Positions 1 to 7,108 of a DNA stretch of 44,690 nt are shown here, one piece after another (position 1 is the first letter of the stretch; each line of letters opens with the position of its first letter). Source of the stretch: RUG563 sp024681215 (GTDB lineage Bacteria; Bacillota; Clostridia; Christensenellales; Aristaeellaceae). The notes under the pieces are model-generated. The model saw nothing but the letters and a program-made list of their open reading frames with translations, was not told the origin of the DNA and did not search any database. The translations under genes were made by a program, and so were the position numbers. The stretch lies in contig JAILBG010000022.1 in NCBI GenBank assembly GCA_024681215.1, positions 1-44,690 of the forward strand, read 5' to 3'.

Positions 1-125
1 ACGATCCTCAAGTAAAACTCATTTCAGAATTAACTGTCGTTTTTCCTCTTTACTCTGTATCGTTTTCAAGATTCCCGCGCCCCCCTCGCTTCGGCCCCTT
101 CCGGTACCCCCGCTTCGCGAGCGCC
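1..125 (-). other. Probable rRNA operon leader (truncated)
   Basis: Read on the minus strand, this stretch has no ORF and contains TTGAAAACGATACAGAG (42-58). It resembles the TTGAAAACT-type boxA-like leader that precedes 16S rRNA in Bacillota. No 16S sequence itself is inside the window, so the assignment is inference from the promoter and leader. Between this and the first gene (161-350) I see only A/T-rich spacer. Confidence 0.45.
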
Positions 126-130
126 TGATT

Positions 131-160
131 AGATTACCACATCAGGATGCCCCTTGTCAA
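131..160 (-). promoter_or_regulatory. Strong leftward promoter, rRNA-operon type
   Basis: On the minus strand there is a perfect -35 TTGACA (155-160), an 18-bp spacer and a -10 TAATCT (131-136). It is preceded by A/T tracts (160-205) that look like an UP element. The strength, the upstream A-tracts and the leader that follows are those of stable-RNA promoters. The transcribed gene lies left of the window. Confidence 0.7.
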
Positions 161-350
161 CAGTTTTTTTCATAAAAATCAAGGTTTTTTCAGTTTTTTT
201 CAGAACTCCGAACCTTCTGAAAACAGTGCGGAGAAAACGTTCGGCGAAAGCCTTACGATCCTCTTCTTTCATATTATAAACATTCGTCTCCTAATCTTTT
301 CCCGGCATGGGTTTTCAGACGAAGGGCACAATAGAGCCGGGTGAGGAAAA

Positions 351-806
351 ATGACGGAGCTGAAGAAAATGATCGGCCTGCCGGTGATGCTGAACGGAAT
401 AACGGGGGGCACGGTGATGCGCGGCGTGCTGACAGCGGACGGCCGCAGCCTACGGGGCATTGTGATGCGGGGCGGCCTGCAGGGGCCCCGATGGCTGGGC
501 CGGGATCAGATCGCGCTGATCGGGCGGCTGTCGGTGATCGCCACGGGGAAGCCCGGACGGCTGCCCCGGGACGCGGACTACCGCCTGTTCCGGGTCAGCG
601 ATCCGGAAGGCACGCGGCTGGGGATCGTGACGGACGCGCTGATGAACGGGGAGACGCTGCGGGTGGCCGCCCTGGAGATTTCCGGCGGGCCCCTGGACGA
701 CCTGACCGACGGGCGCTGGTACGCCACCGCCTATCAGGTGCGGCCCGGCGCCGGCGGGGGGCATGTGACCGTTTTTTCCCCCCGGAAGGAGGTGGATTCG
801 CGGTGA
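351..806 (+). CDS. PRC-barrel domain protein
   Basis: This 151-residue soluble protein is built of short beta-strand-rich segments with the PRC-barrel look. The first half has an N-terminal GLPVMLNG segment. The second half begins near DYRLFRVSDPEGTRLGIVTD (about residues 76-95). PRC-barrels occur in ribosome maturation factor RimM, photosynthetic reaction centre H subunit and many small Bacillota proteins, some sporulation-linked; the exact role here is unknown. The start ATG has a GTGAGG-type ribosome site just upstream. The stop overlaps the GTG start of the next small ORF (GTGA), so the two are likely translationally coupled, and ytvI follows in the same operon. Confidence 0.7.
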   Translation: MTELKKMIGLPVMLNGITGGTVMRGVLTADGRSLRGIVMRGGLQGPRWLGRDQIALIGRLSVIATGKPGRLPRDADYRLFRVSDPEGTRLGIVTDALMNGETLRVAALEISGGPLDDLTDGRWYATAYQVRPGAGGGHVTVFSPRKEVDSR

Positions 807-931
807 GCAAACTGCTCTGGGCCGGCATGGCGGGCTTCCTGTGCGGGATGAAGCACAAAGAAATGAAGAAAGCGCTCTGCTGGAAGCGGCTGAAACGCCA
901 GGCCGTACAATGGCGGAGGCGGATCGGATAA
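803..931 (+). CDS. Small basic membrane-type protein, 42 aa
   Basis: This short ORF starts with GTG inside the GTGA overlap with the PRC-barrel gene. It has an excellent ribosome site, AAGGAGGT at 786-793, nine bases before the start. The product has a short hydrophobic N-terminus (KLLWAGMAGFLCGM) followed by a strongly basic, Trp- and Cys-containing tail ending WRRRIG. Its stop at 929-931 touches the ribosome site of ytvI. I do not recognise the family. The strong ribosome site and tight packing between two genes are the evidence that it is translated. Confidence 0.55.
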   Translation: MSKLLWAGMAGFLCGMKHKEMKKALCWKRLKRQAVQWRRRIG

Positions 932-945
932 AGGAGGCCGGAGCC

Positions 946-1992
946 ATGGATGCGCTGCCCGCGCCGCGGAAAATGAGCTGCGGGGAAAAATGGGCCGCCG
1001 GGATCGCCGCGGCAGTGCTGCTGGGCCTGTTCTTCCGGCCTCTGACCGCGCTGGCGGGGCAGCTGCTGCTGTCTCTGCTGGCAGCCGCGGCTGCCCTGCC
1101 ATTGTGCCGGCGGCTGGAAAAGCGTCTGTCCCCCCGCGGCGCGGCCCTCGGGGCGGTGGGCGCCCTGACGGCGGGGGTGCTGGGGCTGATCGTGCTGCTG
1201 ACGCCCCCGCTGATCAGCCAGATCATGCTGCTGATCGACCAGGCTCCCCGGCTGCTGGACGAGGCGCGGCTGCTCTGGGCCAGGGTGCAGCGCTGGGAAT
1301 GGGCGCGGCTGCTGGGCTTCGGGGAAAACGGGCCGGACGAATGGCTGTCCCGGGCGTCCCGATGGATCGGGGAAAGCATGCCGCTTCTGATGAACGCCGT
1401 GTCCGCCGGGTTGCGGGGGCTGAGCCGGGCTTTTCTGACCCCGGTGCTGGCCTATTATCTGCTGCGGGACCGGGAAACGATCGCTTACCGGCTGTCGCTG
1501 TGGATCCCGCTGAAATACCGCAGACAGGCGCTGACCGCCCTGAAGGAAATGCGCCGGGAAGCGGGGGGCTACGCCCGGGGGCAGACGCTGGTGGCGCTGG
1601 CGGTGGGGGCGCTGACCGCCTTCGGCCTGCTGCTGACGGGTATCCCCGCCTGGCTGGCCCTGGGGCTGATCATGGGCCTTTGCGAATGGATCCCCTATGT
1701 GGGGCCGCTGATCGGCGGCATCCCCATCGTGCTTTTCGCCCTGCCCATGGGGCTGGGCACGGCGCTGTGGGCGGTGGGGATCACCGCGGCGGTGCAGCAA
1801 TTCGAGGGCTGCTTTCTTTCGCCCCGGCTGATGGGCGGAGCCACCGGGCTGCACCCCGCGGCGGTGCTGCTGCTTCTGACCTTCGGGGGCATCGCCGGCG
1901 GGCTGGCGGGGATGATGGCGGCCATCCCGGCGTTCGTCTGCCTCCGGGGGGCGGCGCGGGTGCTCCGCATCGCCGGGCGGCAGGAAGAATAG
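946..1992 (+). CDS. ytvI: Sporulation integral membrane protein YtvI-like (AI-2E/PerM family)
   Basis: The product is 348 residues with about eight membrane segments. The pattern is that of the AI-2E exporter/PerM family: paired N-terminal helices, a soluble middle stretch with amphipathic helices (about 90-150), then a conserved C-terminal part including LGLIMGLCEWIPYVGPLIGG, the family's signature loop. Length and the WIPYVGP motif fit the Bacillota sporulation protein YtvI. The start chosen is ATG 946, eight bases after AAGGAGG (931-937); the reading frame is open further upstream but without a ribosome site. A second, more distant family member lies at 11514-12710. The substrate is unknown. 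Confidence 0.75.
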   Translation: MDALPAPRKMSCGEKWAAGIAAAVLLGLFFRPLTALAGQLLLSLLAAAAALPLCRRLEKRLSPRGAALGAVGALTAGVLGLIVLLTPPLISQIMLLIDQAPRLLDEARLLWARVQRWEWARLLGFGENGPDEWLSRASRWIGESMPLLMNAVSAGLRGLSRAFLTPVLAYYLLRDRETIAYRLSLWIPLKYRRQALTALKEMRREAGGYARGQTLVALAVGALTAFGLLLTGIPAWLALGLIMGLCEWIPYVGPLIGGIPIVLFALPMGLGTALWAVGITAAVQQFEGCFLSPRLMGGATGLHPAAVLLLLTFGGIAGGLAGMMAAIPAFVCLRGAARVLRIAGRQEE

Positions 1993-2039
1993 AATGCACA
2001 ATTCTTAAGGATTTCCTCCGTTTCCGTCGCTTTTTCGCC

Positions 2040-2068
2040 TTGCGGCCCGAATAGTTATGGTGTATAAT
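2040..2068 (+). promoter_or_regulatory. Promoter of ireB-ruvX-yrzB
   Basis: TTGCGG (2040-2045), a 17-bp spacer and a perfect TATAAT (2063-2068). Transcription should start near 2075, downstream of the first in-frame ATG at 2070. This rules out that ATG and supports the TTG start at 2094. Confidence 0.75.
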
Positions 2069-2093
2069 AATGATCAAGGAAGGGGGGAGCGCG

Positions 2094-2357
2094 TTGACCG
2101 AACGATTTGAAACCATGAAAATGCCGCCCCTGCCGGAGGGCAGAGAAACGGCGTCCGATATCCTGGCCCATGTGTACCGTGCGCTCCAGGGCAAGGGCTA
2201 TGATCCCATCACTCAGCTGGTGGGGTTCGTGCTGACCGGCGATCCCACCTATATCACCAGCTTCCAGGGCGCCCGCAGCCTGATCTGCCGCCTGGAAAGG
2301 GACGAGATCCTGGAGGAGCTGGTGCGCTATTACGTGGAAAACAAGCTGAACGGATGA
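2094..2357 (+). CDS. ireB: IreB family regulatory phosphoprotein (DUF965)
   Basis: The product is 87 residues and matches the IreB/YrzL family throughout: an N-terminal ETMKM segment (the family has T-M-K-F here), then VYRALQGKGYDPITQLVGFVLTGDPTYI and the basic RLERDEILEELVRYYVE tail. In Enterococcus faecalis, IreB is phosphorylated by the PASTA kinase IreK and tunes cell-wall stress and cephalosporin tolerance; the Thr of TMK is the expected target. The start is TTG 2094, preceded by AAGGAAGGGGGGA. The gene overlaps ruvX by four bases (ATGA), the usual Bacillota arrangement, although alaS, often upstream, is absent here. Confidence 0.88.
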   Translation: MTERFETMKMPPLPEGRETASDILAHVYRALQGKGYDPITQLVGFVLTGDPTYITSFQGARSLICRLERDEILEELVRYYVENKLNG

Positions 2358-2782
2358 GCGGGCGCGTACTGGCCCTGGATGTGGGGGACAGGCGCATCGG
2401 CGTCGCCGTCAGCGATCTGACCCGTCTGATCGCCACCCCTCACAGCGTATATACCCGGGTGGGGTATACGCCGGATGTGAAGCACGTGCAGCAGCTGTGC
2501 CGGGAAACGGAGGCGGACCTTGTGGTCTGCGGCCTGCCCCGGAACATGGACGGCAGCATCGGCTTTCAGGCGGAAAAGGTGCAGGCCTTTGCGGAAAAGC
2601 TGCGGGAAGCCGGGCTGGAAGTGGTGTTCCAGGACGAGCGGCTGTCCACGGTATCGGCCCACCAGGCGCTGATCGAGGGGGGCATGCGCCGGGACGGCCG
2701 CAAGGGCGTGGTGGACAAGGTGGCCGCCGCGGTGATCCTGCAGCAGTATCTGGACAGCGCCCACCGCAGCGGCGCAGAATAA
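2354..2782 (+). CDS. ruvX: Pre-16S rRNA processing / Holliday junction resolvase-like nuclease RuvX (YqgF)
   Basis: The product is 142 residues, normal for YqgF/RuvX. RNase H-fold features are visible: LALDVGDRRIGVAVSD near the N-terminus with the first catalytic Asp (D9), a VVCGLPRNMDGS strand-turn, the DERLST motif, and the C-terminal DKVAAAVILQQYL with the last acidic ligand. The family is essential in Escherichia coli, where it acts in 16S rRNA 5'-end maturation; a recombination role has also been proposed. Its start overlaps the end of ireB and yrzB follows 17 bases later, so all three are one operon. Confidence 0.92.
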   Translation: MSGRVLALDVGDRRIGVAVSDLTRLIATPHSVYTRVGYTPDVKHVQQLCRETEADLVVCGLPRNMDGSIGFQAEKVQAFAEKLREAGLEVVFQDERLSTVSAHQALIEGGMRRDGRKGVVDKVAAAVILQQYLDSAHRSGAE

Positions 2783-2799
2783 CGACGGAGGAAAAAACC

Positions 2800-3114
2800 A
2801 TGACGGACGACATCAACGGCAACATCCCCGAGGAAGAGCTGCCCGAAGGCATCATCGAGCTGACCGACGAGGACGGCGTCACCACCCAGTTTGAATACCT
2901 GACCACCATCGAATACCAGGGGGACCTGTACGTGGTGCTGATGGTGCTGGACGACGAGGAAACGGACGATGAGGAAGGCGAAGTGCTGATCCTGAAGATC
3001 GAAAAGGACCCCGAAACCGGCGAGGATATGTACGTCTCCGTGGACGACGACGAGGTTTCCCAGGCGGTTTTCGATCTGTTCATGGAGCAGATGGACGAAG
3101 AGGACGAGGAATAA
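2800..3114 (+). CDS. yrzB: DUF1292 (YrzB-like) acidic protein
   Basis: A 104-residue, very acidic protein (ends MEQMDEEDEE) with the DUF1292 core IIELTDEDGVTTQFEYLTTIEY followed by a second acidic segment. The family always sits behind ireB and ruvX in Bacillota; its function is not known. ATG 2800 has a CGGAGG ribosome site at 2786-2791. The frame is open far upstream, but that part overlaps ruvX and is not coding. The gene is followed at once by a parS site and a terminator. Confidence 0.85.
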   Translation: MTDDINGNIPEEELPEGIIELTDEDGVTTQFEYLTTIEYQGDLYVVLMVLDDEETDDEEGEVLILKIEKDPETGEDMYVSVDDDEVSQAVFDLFMEQMDEEDEE

Positions 3115-3126
3115 GCCCCGATCAAA

Positions 3127-3142
3127 TGTTTCACGTGAAACA
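3127..3142. promoter_or_regulatory. parS: parS centromere-like site (ParB binding), copy 1
   Basis: Perfect 16-bp palindrome TGTTTCACGTGAAACA, identical to the near-universal bacterial parS consensus. It is in an intergenic gap after yrzB, immediately before and slightly overlapping the terminator hairpin. ParB spreads from such sites and recruits ParA and SMC to the origin region. The second copy is 2.7 kb to the right. Confidence 0.92.
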
Positions 3143-3173
3143 GCGCCGGTATTTCAGCCGGCGCTGTTTTTTT
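3141..3173 (+). terminator. Terminator of the ireB operon
   Basis: CAGCGCCGG (3141-3149) pairs with CCGGCGCTG (3158-3166) and is followed by a T7 tract. Its first two bases are shared with the parS palindrome. Confidence 0.85.
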
Positions 3174-3321
3174 GCGCTGCTCCGCGGCTCCGGCGGACCG
3201 CGTCCTGGCAAAAACGCCGCAGCCAAAGCGGACGTATCGTCGCGGTGAACCGCCCGGACGCATAATCCGCCGCGGATCCGGGCACAATGGAAGCGAACAA
3301 GAAAAAGGAGGCATGAATCCT

Positions 3322-3525
3322 ATGGTCGATAAACTTGCGCTGCTGCTCACCATCATCGGGGCTGTCAACTGGGGGCTCATCGGGGTGTTCCAGTTCGATC
3401 TGGTGGCGTACTTTTTCGGGGGCCAGGGCGCTCTCTTCAGCCGGATCATCTACACCCTGGTGGGGGCCGCGGGGCTGTGGTGCATCTCCCTGCTCTTCCG
3501 GGAAAACGACGCCGTGCGGGAGTAA
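3322..3525 (+). CDS. DUF378 family small membrane protein
   Basis: A 67-residue protein with two hydrophobic helices. It opens with MVDKLALLLTIIGAVNWGLI, matching the DUF378 signature (LLIIGALNWGLVG) including the conserved NWGL. The second segment, IIYTLVGAAGLWCISLLF, completes the hairpin. Function is unknown; such proteins (YuzA) are widespread in Bacillota. I prefer ATG 3322 over ATG 3313 because AAGGAGG (3305-3311) ends ten bases before 3322 but only one base before 3313. It is a single-gene unit ended by a strong bidirectional terminator. Confidence 0.8.
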   Translation: MVDKLALLLTIIGAVNWGLIGVFQFDLVAYFFGGQGALFSRIIYTLVGAAGLWCISLLFRENDAVRE

Positions 3526-3540
3526 GGGACAAAAAATATC

Positions 3541-3592
3541 AAGGGGGAAAACCGCTTTGCGATACAGGCCGAACGGTTTTCCCCCTTTTTCT
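3541..3592. terminator. Bidirectional terminator
   Basis: A 14-bp perfect stem (3541-3554 with 3574-3587) is followed by a T-rich tract rightward, and by A-tracts on the left that serve as a T-tract for the convergent MMPL gene. Confidence 0.88.
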
Positions 3593-3609
3593 TTCCGGGA
3601 AAGGCTTTT

Positions 3610-5778
3610 TTATTTTCTTCTTTCTTTTAAGCCGTCCCTGACGGTCAGCAGGGCGGGGAGCAGCGTCAGCACCAGGATCACGGACACCGCGGCCCCCCGG
3701 CTCAGCAGCATGCCGATGGACGAAATATAATACACCGTGCACAGCCGGCCGATCACATATCCCGCCATGATCAGGATGATCCCGGAGGTGAGCACCGTGG
3801 GCAGCGCCCGGTCGTACGCCGCGGCCAGCGCCTGCCGCGCTTCGCCGCCTTTTTTCTTTTCCGTGCGGTACTGCTGGGTGAAGAGGATGGCATAGTCGAT
3901 GGTGGCGCCCATCTGGATCGCCACCAGGATCAGATAGCACATGAAGAAGATGGGCTGGTTTTTCAGCTTCGACACCGCCATGCCGATCCAGATGGCTCCC
4001 TCGATCACAAACACCAGCACCGCCGCCAGCCCGACGCGCCGGAAGGAAAACGCCACGATCAGGAAAATCGCCGCCAGGGTGATCAGGTTCACCCGCAGCA
4101 GATCCCCCCGGAACGCGGCGGCGATGTCGTACACGGACATGGGGATGCCGGTAAGGTACACGTCGTTTCCGTAATGCGCCCGGCCGATCTCCATGATCCG
4201 TTCGATGGTTTCCGGCGCCTGGGGATCGCCGGAGGCAAAGTGCATGATCAGCAGCATCCGGGTATAGTTTTTGCCCAAAAACACGGCCCGGGCCACGTTC
4301 AGGGCCTGGCCCAGCTCCCGGATCTGCGCGTTGTCGGGCAGCAGCTTTTCCGCGTCCTGAAGCAGCCGATCCCCCCGCACCTTCTCCCCGTAGCCGTTCA
4401 GCAGATAGAACCCCCGGATCGCCAGCGGGCTTTGCCCGGTCAGCGCCGCCGCCTCGTCGGCGGTGTAATATTTCAGCGCGTCCGCGCCGGTGGTGACCAT
4501 GGCGGAAATGCTGTCCAGGGCCGGTTGGCCGTCCACCGTCAGCTTTTCCAGTTCGTCCGTCAGCGCCCGCTGCCGGTCATAATCCGCGTCGCTGTCCCCG
4601 CCCGGCACCATCAGCACCAGCGGGTCCACCGAGCCGAACAGGGAAACCACCTGGTCCGTCTCCGTCATCGTGCTGTATTTATGCTCGGTAAACGTATAGG
4701 TATTGGCGTTCTGCAGGAAGAACGCCGCTGCCGCCGCCACCGTCAGCACCGCCGCGATGGGCCGCCGGAACCGGTAAATCCCCCGGGCCAGCCGCGCGCC
4801 GCCCAGCCGCAGGGGCTTATGGGCCGTGCGCCGGAGGCCCTTCCGGCAGAACAGCGTCAGCGCCGGCATCAGCAGGAACACCCCAAGCATGCTGATCAGG
4901 ATGCCCTTGCTGAGCACCAGGCCGATATCGAACCCGATGGTGAAGCTCATGAACAGCAGCGACAGAAGCCCCGCCGCCGTGGTCATGGCGCTGGACGCGA
5001 TGGGCATGAAGGACGCCGCCAGGGCGTCCACCATGGCGCTTTCCGCGTCCTGCCCCGCGGTGACCCGGTCGTTCCAGGCGTGGAGCAGCATGATAGCGTA
5101 GTCGATGGACAGGGCAAGCTGCAATATGGCGCACACCGCGAAGGTGATAAAGGAAACGTCGGGGAAAATCAGGTTGGTGCCCATATTGATCAGGATGGAC
5201 AGCACCAGCACCGCCATGATCACCGCCGGCTCCAGCCAGGCCCGGGAGGTGAGCAGAAGCACCGCGATCACCACCGCCACCGCCAGCAGCAGCGCCAGGG
5301 GGATCTCATACCCCAGGCTTTTCTGCACGTCCAGCTGCGCCGCCACGGACCCGCCCACCGCGTAGTCCTCCTCCGGGAACATGTCCCGCAGTTCCTCCAC
5401 CAACGCCGCGGCGTCACATTCGTTCAGCGTCAGCGTCACCTGCTGATAGATCACCCCGTCCCGCTCCCGCACGTCCTCCCGGGGATCGTGCACCGCCAGC
5501 TGCACCTGGGGAAGCGCCTGCATCCGTTCGGTATATCCCGCCAGCGCTCCGGCGTCCAGATCGTGAAACATCACCCGCAGCTGCTCCGTGCTGCCGAATT
5601 CCTCCTGCATCACCGTCAGTGCCCTGCGGGTCATGGTATCCTTGCTCAAATAACGTGTCAGATCATAATTCACCCGGGTGCGGGCGATCAGCGGCGCGCA
5701 GACCGCCGCCAGGATCACCGCCGCAATAAAAATCACGATCCGCCGCCGGACGATCACGCCCGCGATCTTTTCCTTCAT
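3610..5778 (-). CDS. MMPL/RND family transporter
   Basis: A 722-residue protein with two similar halves, each made of one membrane helix, a large exported loop and a bundle of five helices. The first helix is at about residues 8-28 (VIVRRRIVIFIAAVILAAV); sterol-sensing-like bundles lie near residues 190-340 and 560-715. The layout is that of MMPL/YdfJ-type RND exporters, which in Bacillota move lipids or hydrophobic compounds; the substrate cannot be read from sequence. The start ATG at 5778 is preceded by GGAGGGAG and a good promoter. The frame stays open upstream through antisense recF, but that part is not coding. Neither a partner regulator nor a lipoprotein gene adjoins it. Confidence 0.85.
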   Translation of the reverse strand: MKEKIAGVIVRRRIVIFIAAVILAAVCAPLIARTRVNYDLTRYLSKDTMTRRALTVMQEEFGSTEQLRVMFHDLDAGALAGYTERMQALPQVQLAVHDPREDVRERDGVIYQQVTLTLNECDAAALVEELRDMFPEEDYAVGGSVAAQLDVQKSLGYEIPLALLLAVAVVIAVLLLTSRAWLEPAVIMAVLVLSILINMGTNLIFPDVSFITFAVCAILQLALSIDYAIMLLHAWNDRVTAGQDAESAMVDALAASFMPIASSAMTTAAGLLSLLFMSFTIGFDIGLVLSKGILISMLGVFLLMPALTLFCRKGLRRTAHKPLRLGGARLARGIYRFRRPIAAVLTVAAAAAFFLQNANTYTFTEHKYSTMTETDQVVSLFGSVDPLVLMVPGGDSDADYDRQRALTDELEKLTVDGQPALDSISAMVTTGADALKYYTADEAAALTGQSPLAIRGFYLLNGYGEKVRGDRLLQDAEKLLPDNAQIRELGQALNVARAVFLGKNYTRMLLIMHFASGDPQAPETIERIMEIGRAHYGNDVYLTGIPMSVYDIAAAFRGDLLRVNLITLAAIFLIVAFSFRRVGLAAVLVFVIEGAIWIGMAVSKLKNQPIFFMCYLILVAIQMGATIDYAILFTQQYRTEKKKGGEARQALAAAYDRALPTVLTSGIILIMAGYVIGRLCTVYYISSIGMLLSRGAAVSVILVLTLLPALLTVRDGLKERRK

Positions 5779-5817
5779 TCTGTGCTCCCTCCGTACCGCG
5801 AAAGCCCCCCTGGCATC

Positions 5818-5846
5818 ATTATACCGGATTTTTCTCCCCAGCACAA
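5818..5846 (-). promoter_or_regulatory. Promoter of the MMPL gene
   Basis: Minus-strand TTGTGC (5841-5846), 17-bp spacer, TATAAT (5818-5823). The second parS begins eight bases upstream of the -35, so a ParB complex could affect this promoter. Confidence 0.72.
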
Positions 5847-5853
5847 CAAGAAA

Positions 5854-5869
5854 TGTTTCACGTGAAACA
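5854..5869. promoter_or_regulatory. parS: parS centromere-like site (ParB binding), copy 2
   Basis: Second perfect TGTTTCACGTGAAACA palindrome. It lies in the divergent gap between the MMPL gene and recF, between their promoters. Two identical parS sites 2.7 kb apart are strong evidence that this is the origin-proximal chromosome region. Confidence 0.92.
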
Positions 5870-5949
5870 GGCGCCTTTTTCCCGCCGCGGTTGACATTCC
5901 GCCCCGGTTGTGGCAAACTGGAGCCAGAGAAAGGAAAGGGGGCGGGCCC

Positions 5950-7035
5950 ATGCGCATCACCGGGCTCCGGCTGCGGGATTTCCGCGGCTATCGGCAGCTG
6001 CTGCTTTCGCCGCCCCCCGGCGTCACCGTGCTGGTGGGCGAAAACGGCGCAGGAAAAACCAACCTGCTGGAAGCGGTGCATCTGTGCTGCCTGGGCCGCA
6101 GCCACCGTACCGCCAACGATAAGGAAATGATCCGCCAGGGCCAGGAAACCGCCGCCGTGCAGCTCACCGTCAGCCGCACCGACGGTACCCACGACGTGGG
6201 CGTTCGCCTGTTTGAAAACGCCAAACGGCGCAAGCTCGTCTACGTCAACGGCAAAATCGCCCCGCGGATGGGCGAGCTGATGGGCCACGCCACCTGCGTC
6301 ATCTTTTCCCCGGAGGACCTGGCCCTGGTGAAGGACGGGCCCCAGGCCCGCCGCCGGTTCCTGGATATGCTGCTTTCCCAGCAGCAGCGGGCGTATTTTT
6401 ACGCCCTGCAGACGTATATGAGCGCCCTGAAGCAGCGCAACGCCCTGCTGAAAGGCGGGGATCTGCGCCAGCTTCCCGCCTGGGACGAGCAGCTGGCCGC
6501 CGCCGCCGCGCCCCTGGTGCGCCTGCGCCGGGACGTGTGTGAACGGCTGAACGAACGGGCGCAGGTGCATTACCTGTACATCGGCGGCCGGGAGGAGGAG
6601 CGCTTCGCCATGCGCTACCGCGGGGCGCTCGCCGAATCCGCGGACCCCATGGAGGACATGCGCCGGGGCCTGGAAATCAGCCGGGACGAGGATCTGCGCA
6701 GGCAAAGCACCTGCTTCGGCCCCCACCGGGACGAAATCGAGCTGACCCTCTGCGGGCAGCTCATCCGCGCCTTCGGCTCCCAGGGCCAGATGCGCACCGC
6801 CGCCCTGTCCATGAAGCTGGCGGCCTTCGATCTCCTGGAGGACGCCCAGGGCGAGCCGCCGCTGCTGCTGCTGGACGATGTGCTCAGCGAGCTGGACCCG
6901 GAGCGCCGCCGCCGCCTCATCGCCCGGATCGGCCGCGCCCAGGCGCTTTTGACCTGTACCGATCAGAACGATTTCATCGGCGCCCGCCCCGCCTGCGTGC
7001 TCCGAGTGCACGACGGCCAGGTAGAGGAGGCGTAA
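5950..7035 (+). CDS. recF: DNA replication and repair protein RecF
   Basis: The product is 361 residues, usual for RecF. It shows the N-terminal LRLRDFRGY motif, a Walker A GENGAGKTN (about residues 31-39), the ABC-type signature region around FGSQGQMRTAALSMKLAAF, and Walker B LLLLDDVLSELD. RecF loads RecA at gapped DNA with RecO and RecR. ATG 5950 follows GAAAGGAAAGGGGG; an upstream in-frame ATG at 5908 lies in the promoter zone (TTGACA 5891-5896 with a weak -10, CAAACT 5914-5919) and is rejected. recF usually sits directly after dnaN; here two genes separate them and the orientation is opposite. Confidence 0.95.
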   Translation: MRITGLRLRDFRGYRQLLLSPPPGVTVLVGENGAGKTNLLEAVHLCCLGRSHRTANDKEMIRQGQETAAVQLTVSRTDGTHDVGVRLFENAKRRKLVYVNGKIAPRMGELMGHATCVIFSPEDLALVKDGPQARRRFLDMLLSQQQRAYFYALQTYMSALKQRNALLKGGDLRQLPAWDEQLAAAAAPLVRLRRDVCERLNERAQVHYLYIGGREEERFAMRYRGALAESADPMEDMRRGLEISRDEDLRRQSTCFGPHRDEIELTLCGQLIRAFGSQGQMRTAALSMKLAAFDLLEDAQGEPPLLLLDDVLSELDPERRRRLIARIGRAQALLTCTDQNDFIGARPACVLRVHDGQVEEA

Positions 7036-7044
7036 ACAGTTATG

Positions 7045-7075
7045 AAAAAGGGAGGCCGGCAAGCCTCCCTTTTTT
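7045..7075. terminator. Bidirectional terminator between recF and the deacetylase
   Basis: AAAAAGGGAGGC (7045-7056) pairs with GCCTCCCTTTTT (7063-7074), leaving a T-tract on the right. The A-run on the left gives a T-tract for the opposite direction. Confidence 0.88.
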
Positions 7076-7108
7076 CGTGCCGGAAGGATTCTCCTCCCAA
7101 GCCTCCGA

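Noticed and set aside
5779..7062. Minus-strand reading frame continuing upstream of the MMPL start, antisense to recF
   Set aside because: It covers the MMPL promoter, a parS site and the whole of recF on the other strand; the translation is His/Gln/Gly-rich shadow sequence with no ribosome site.
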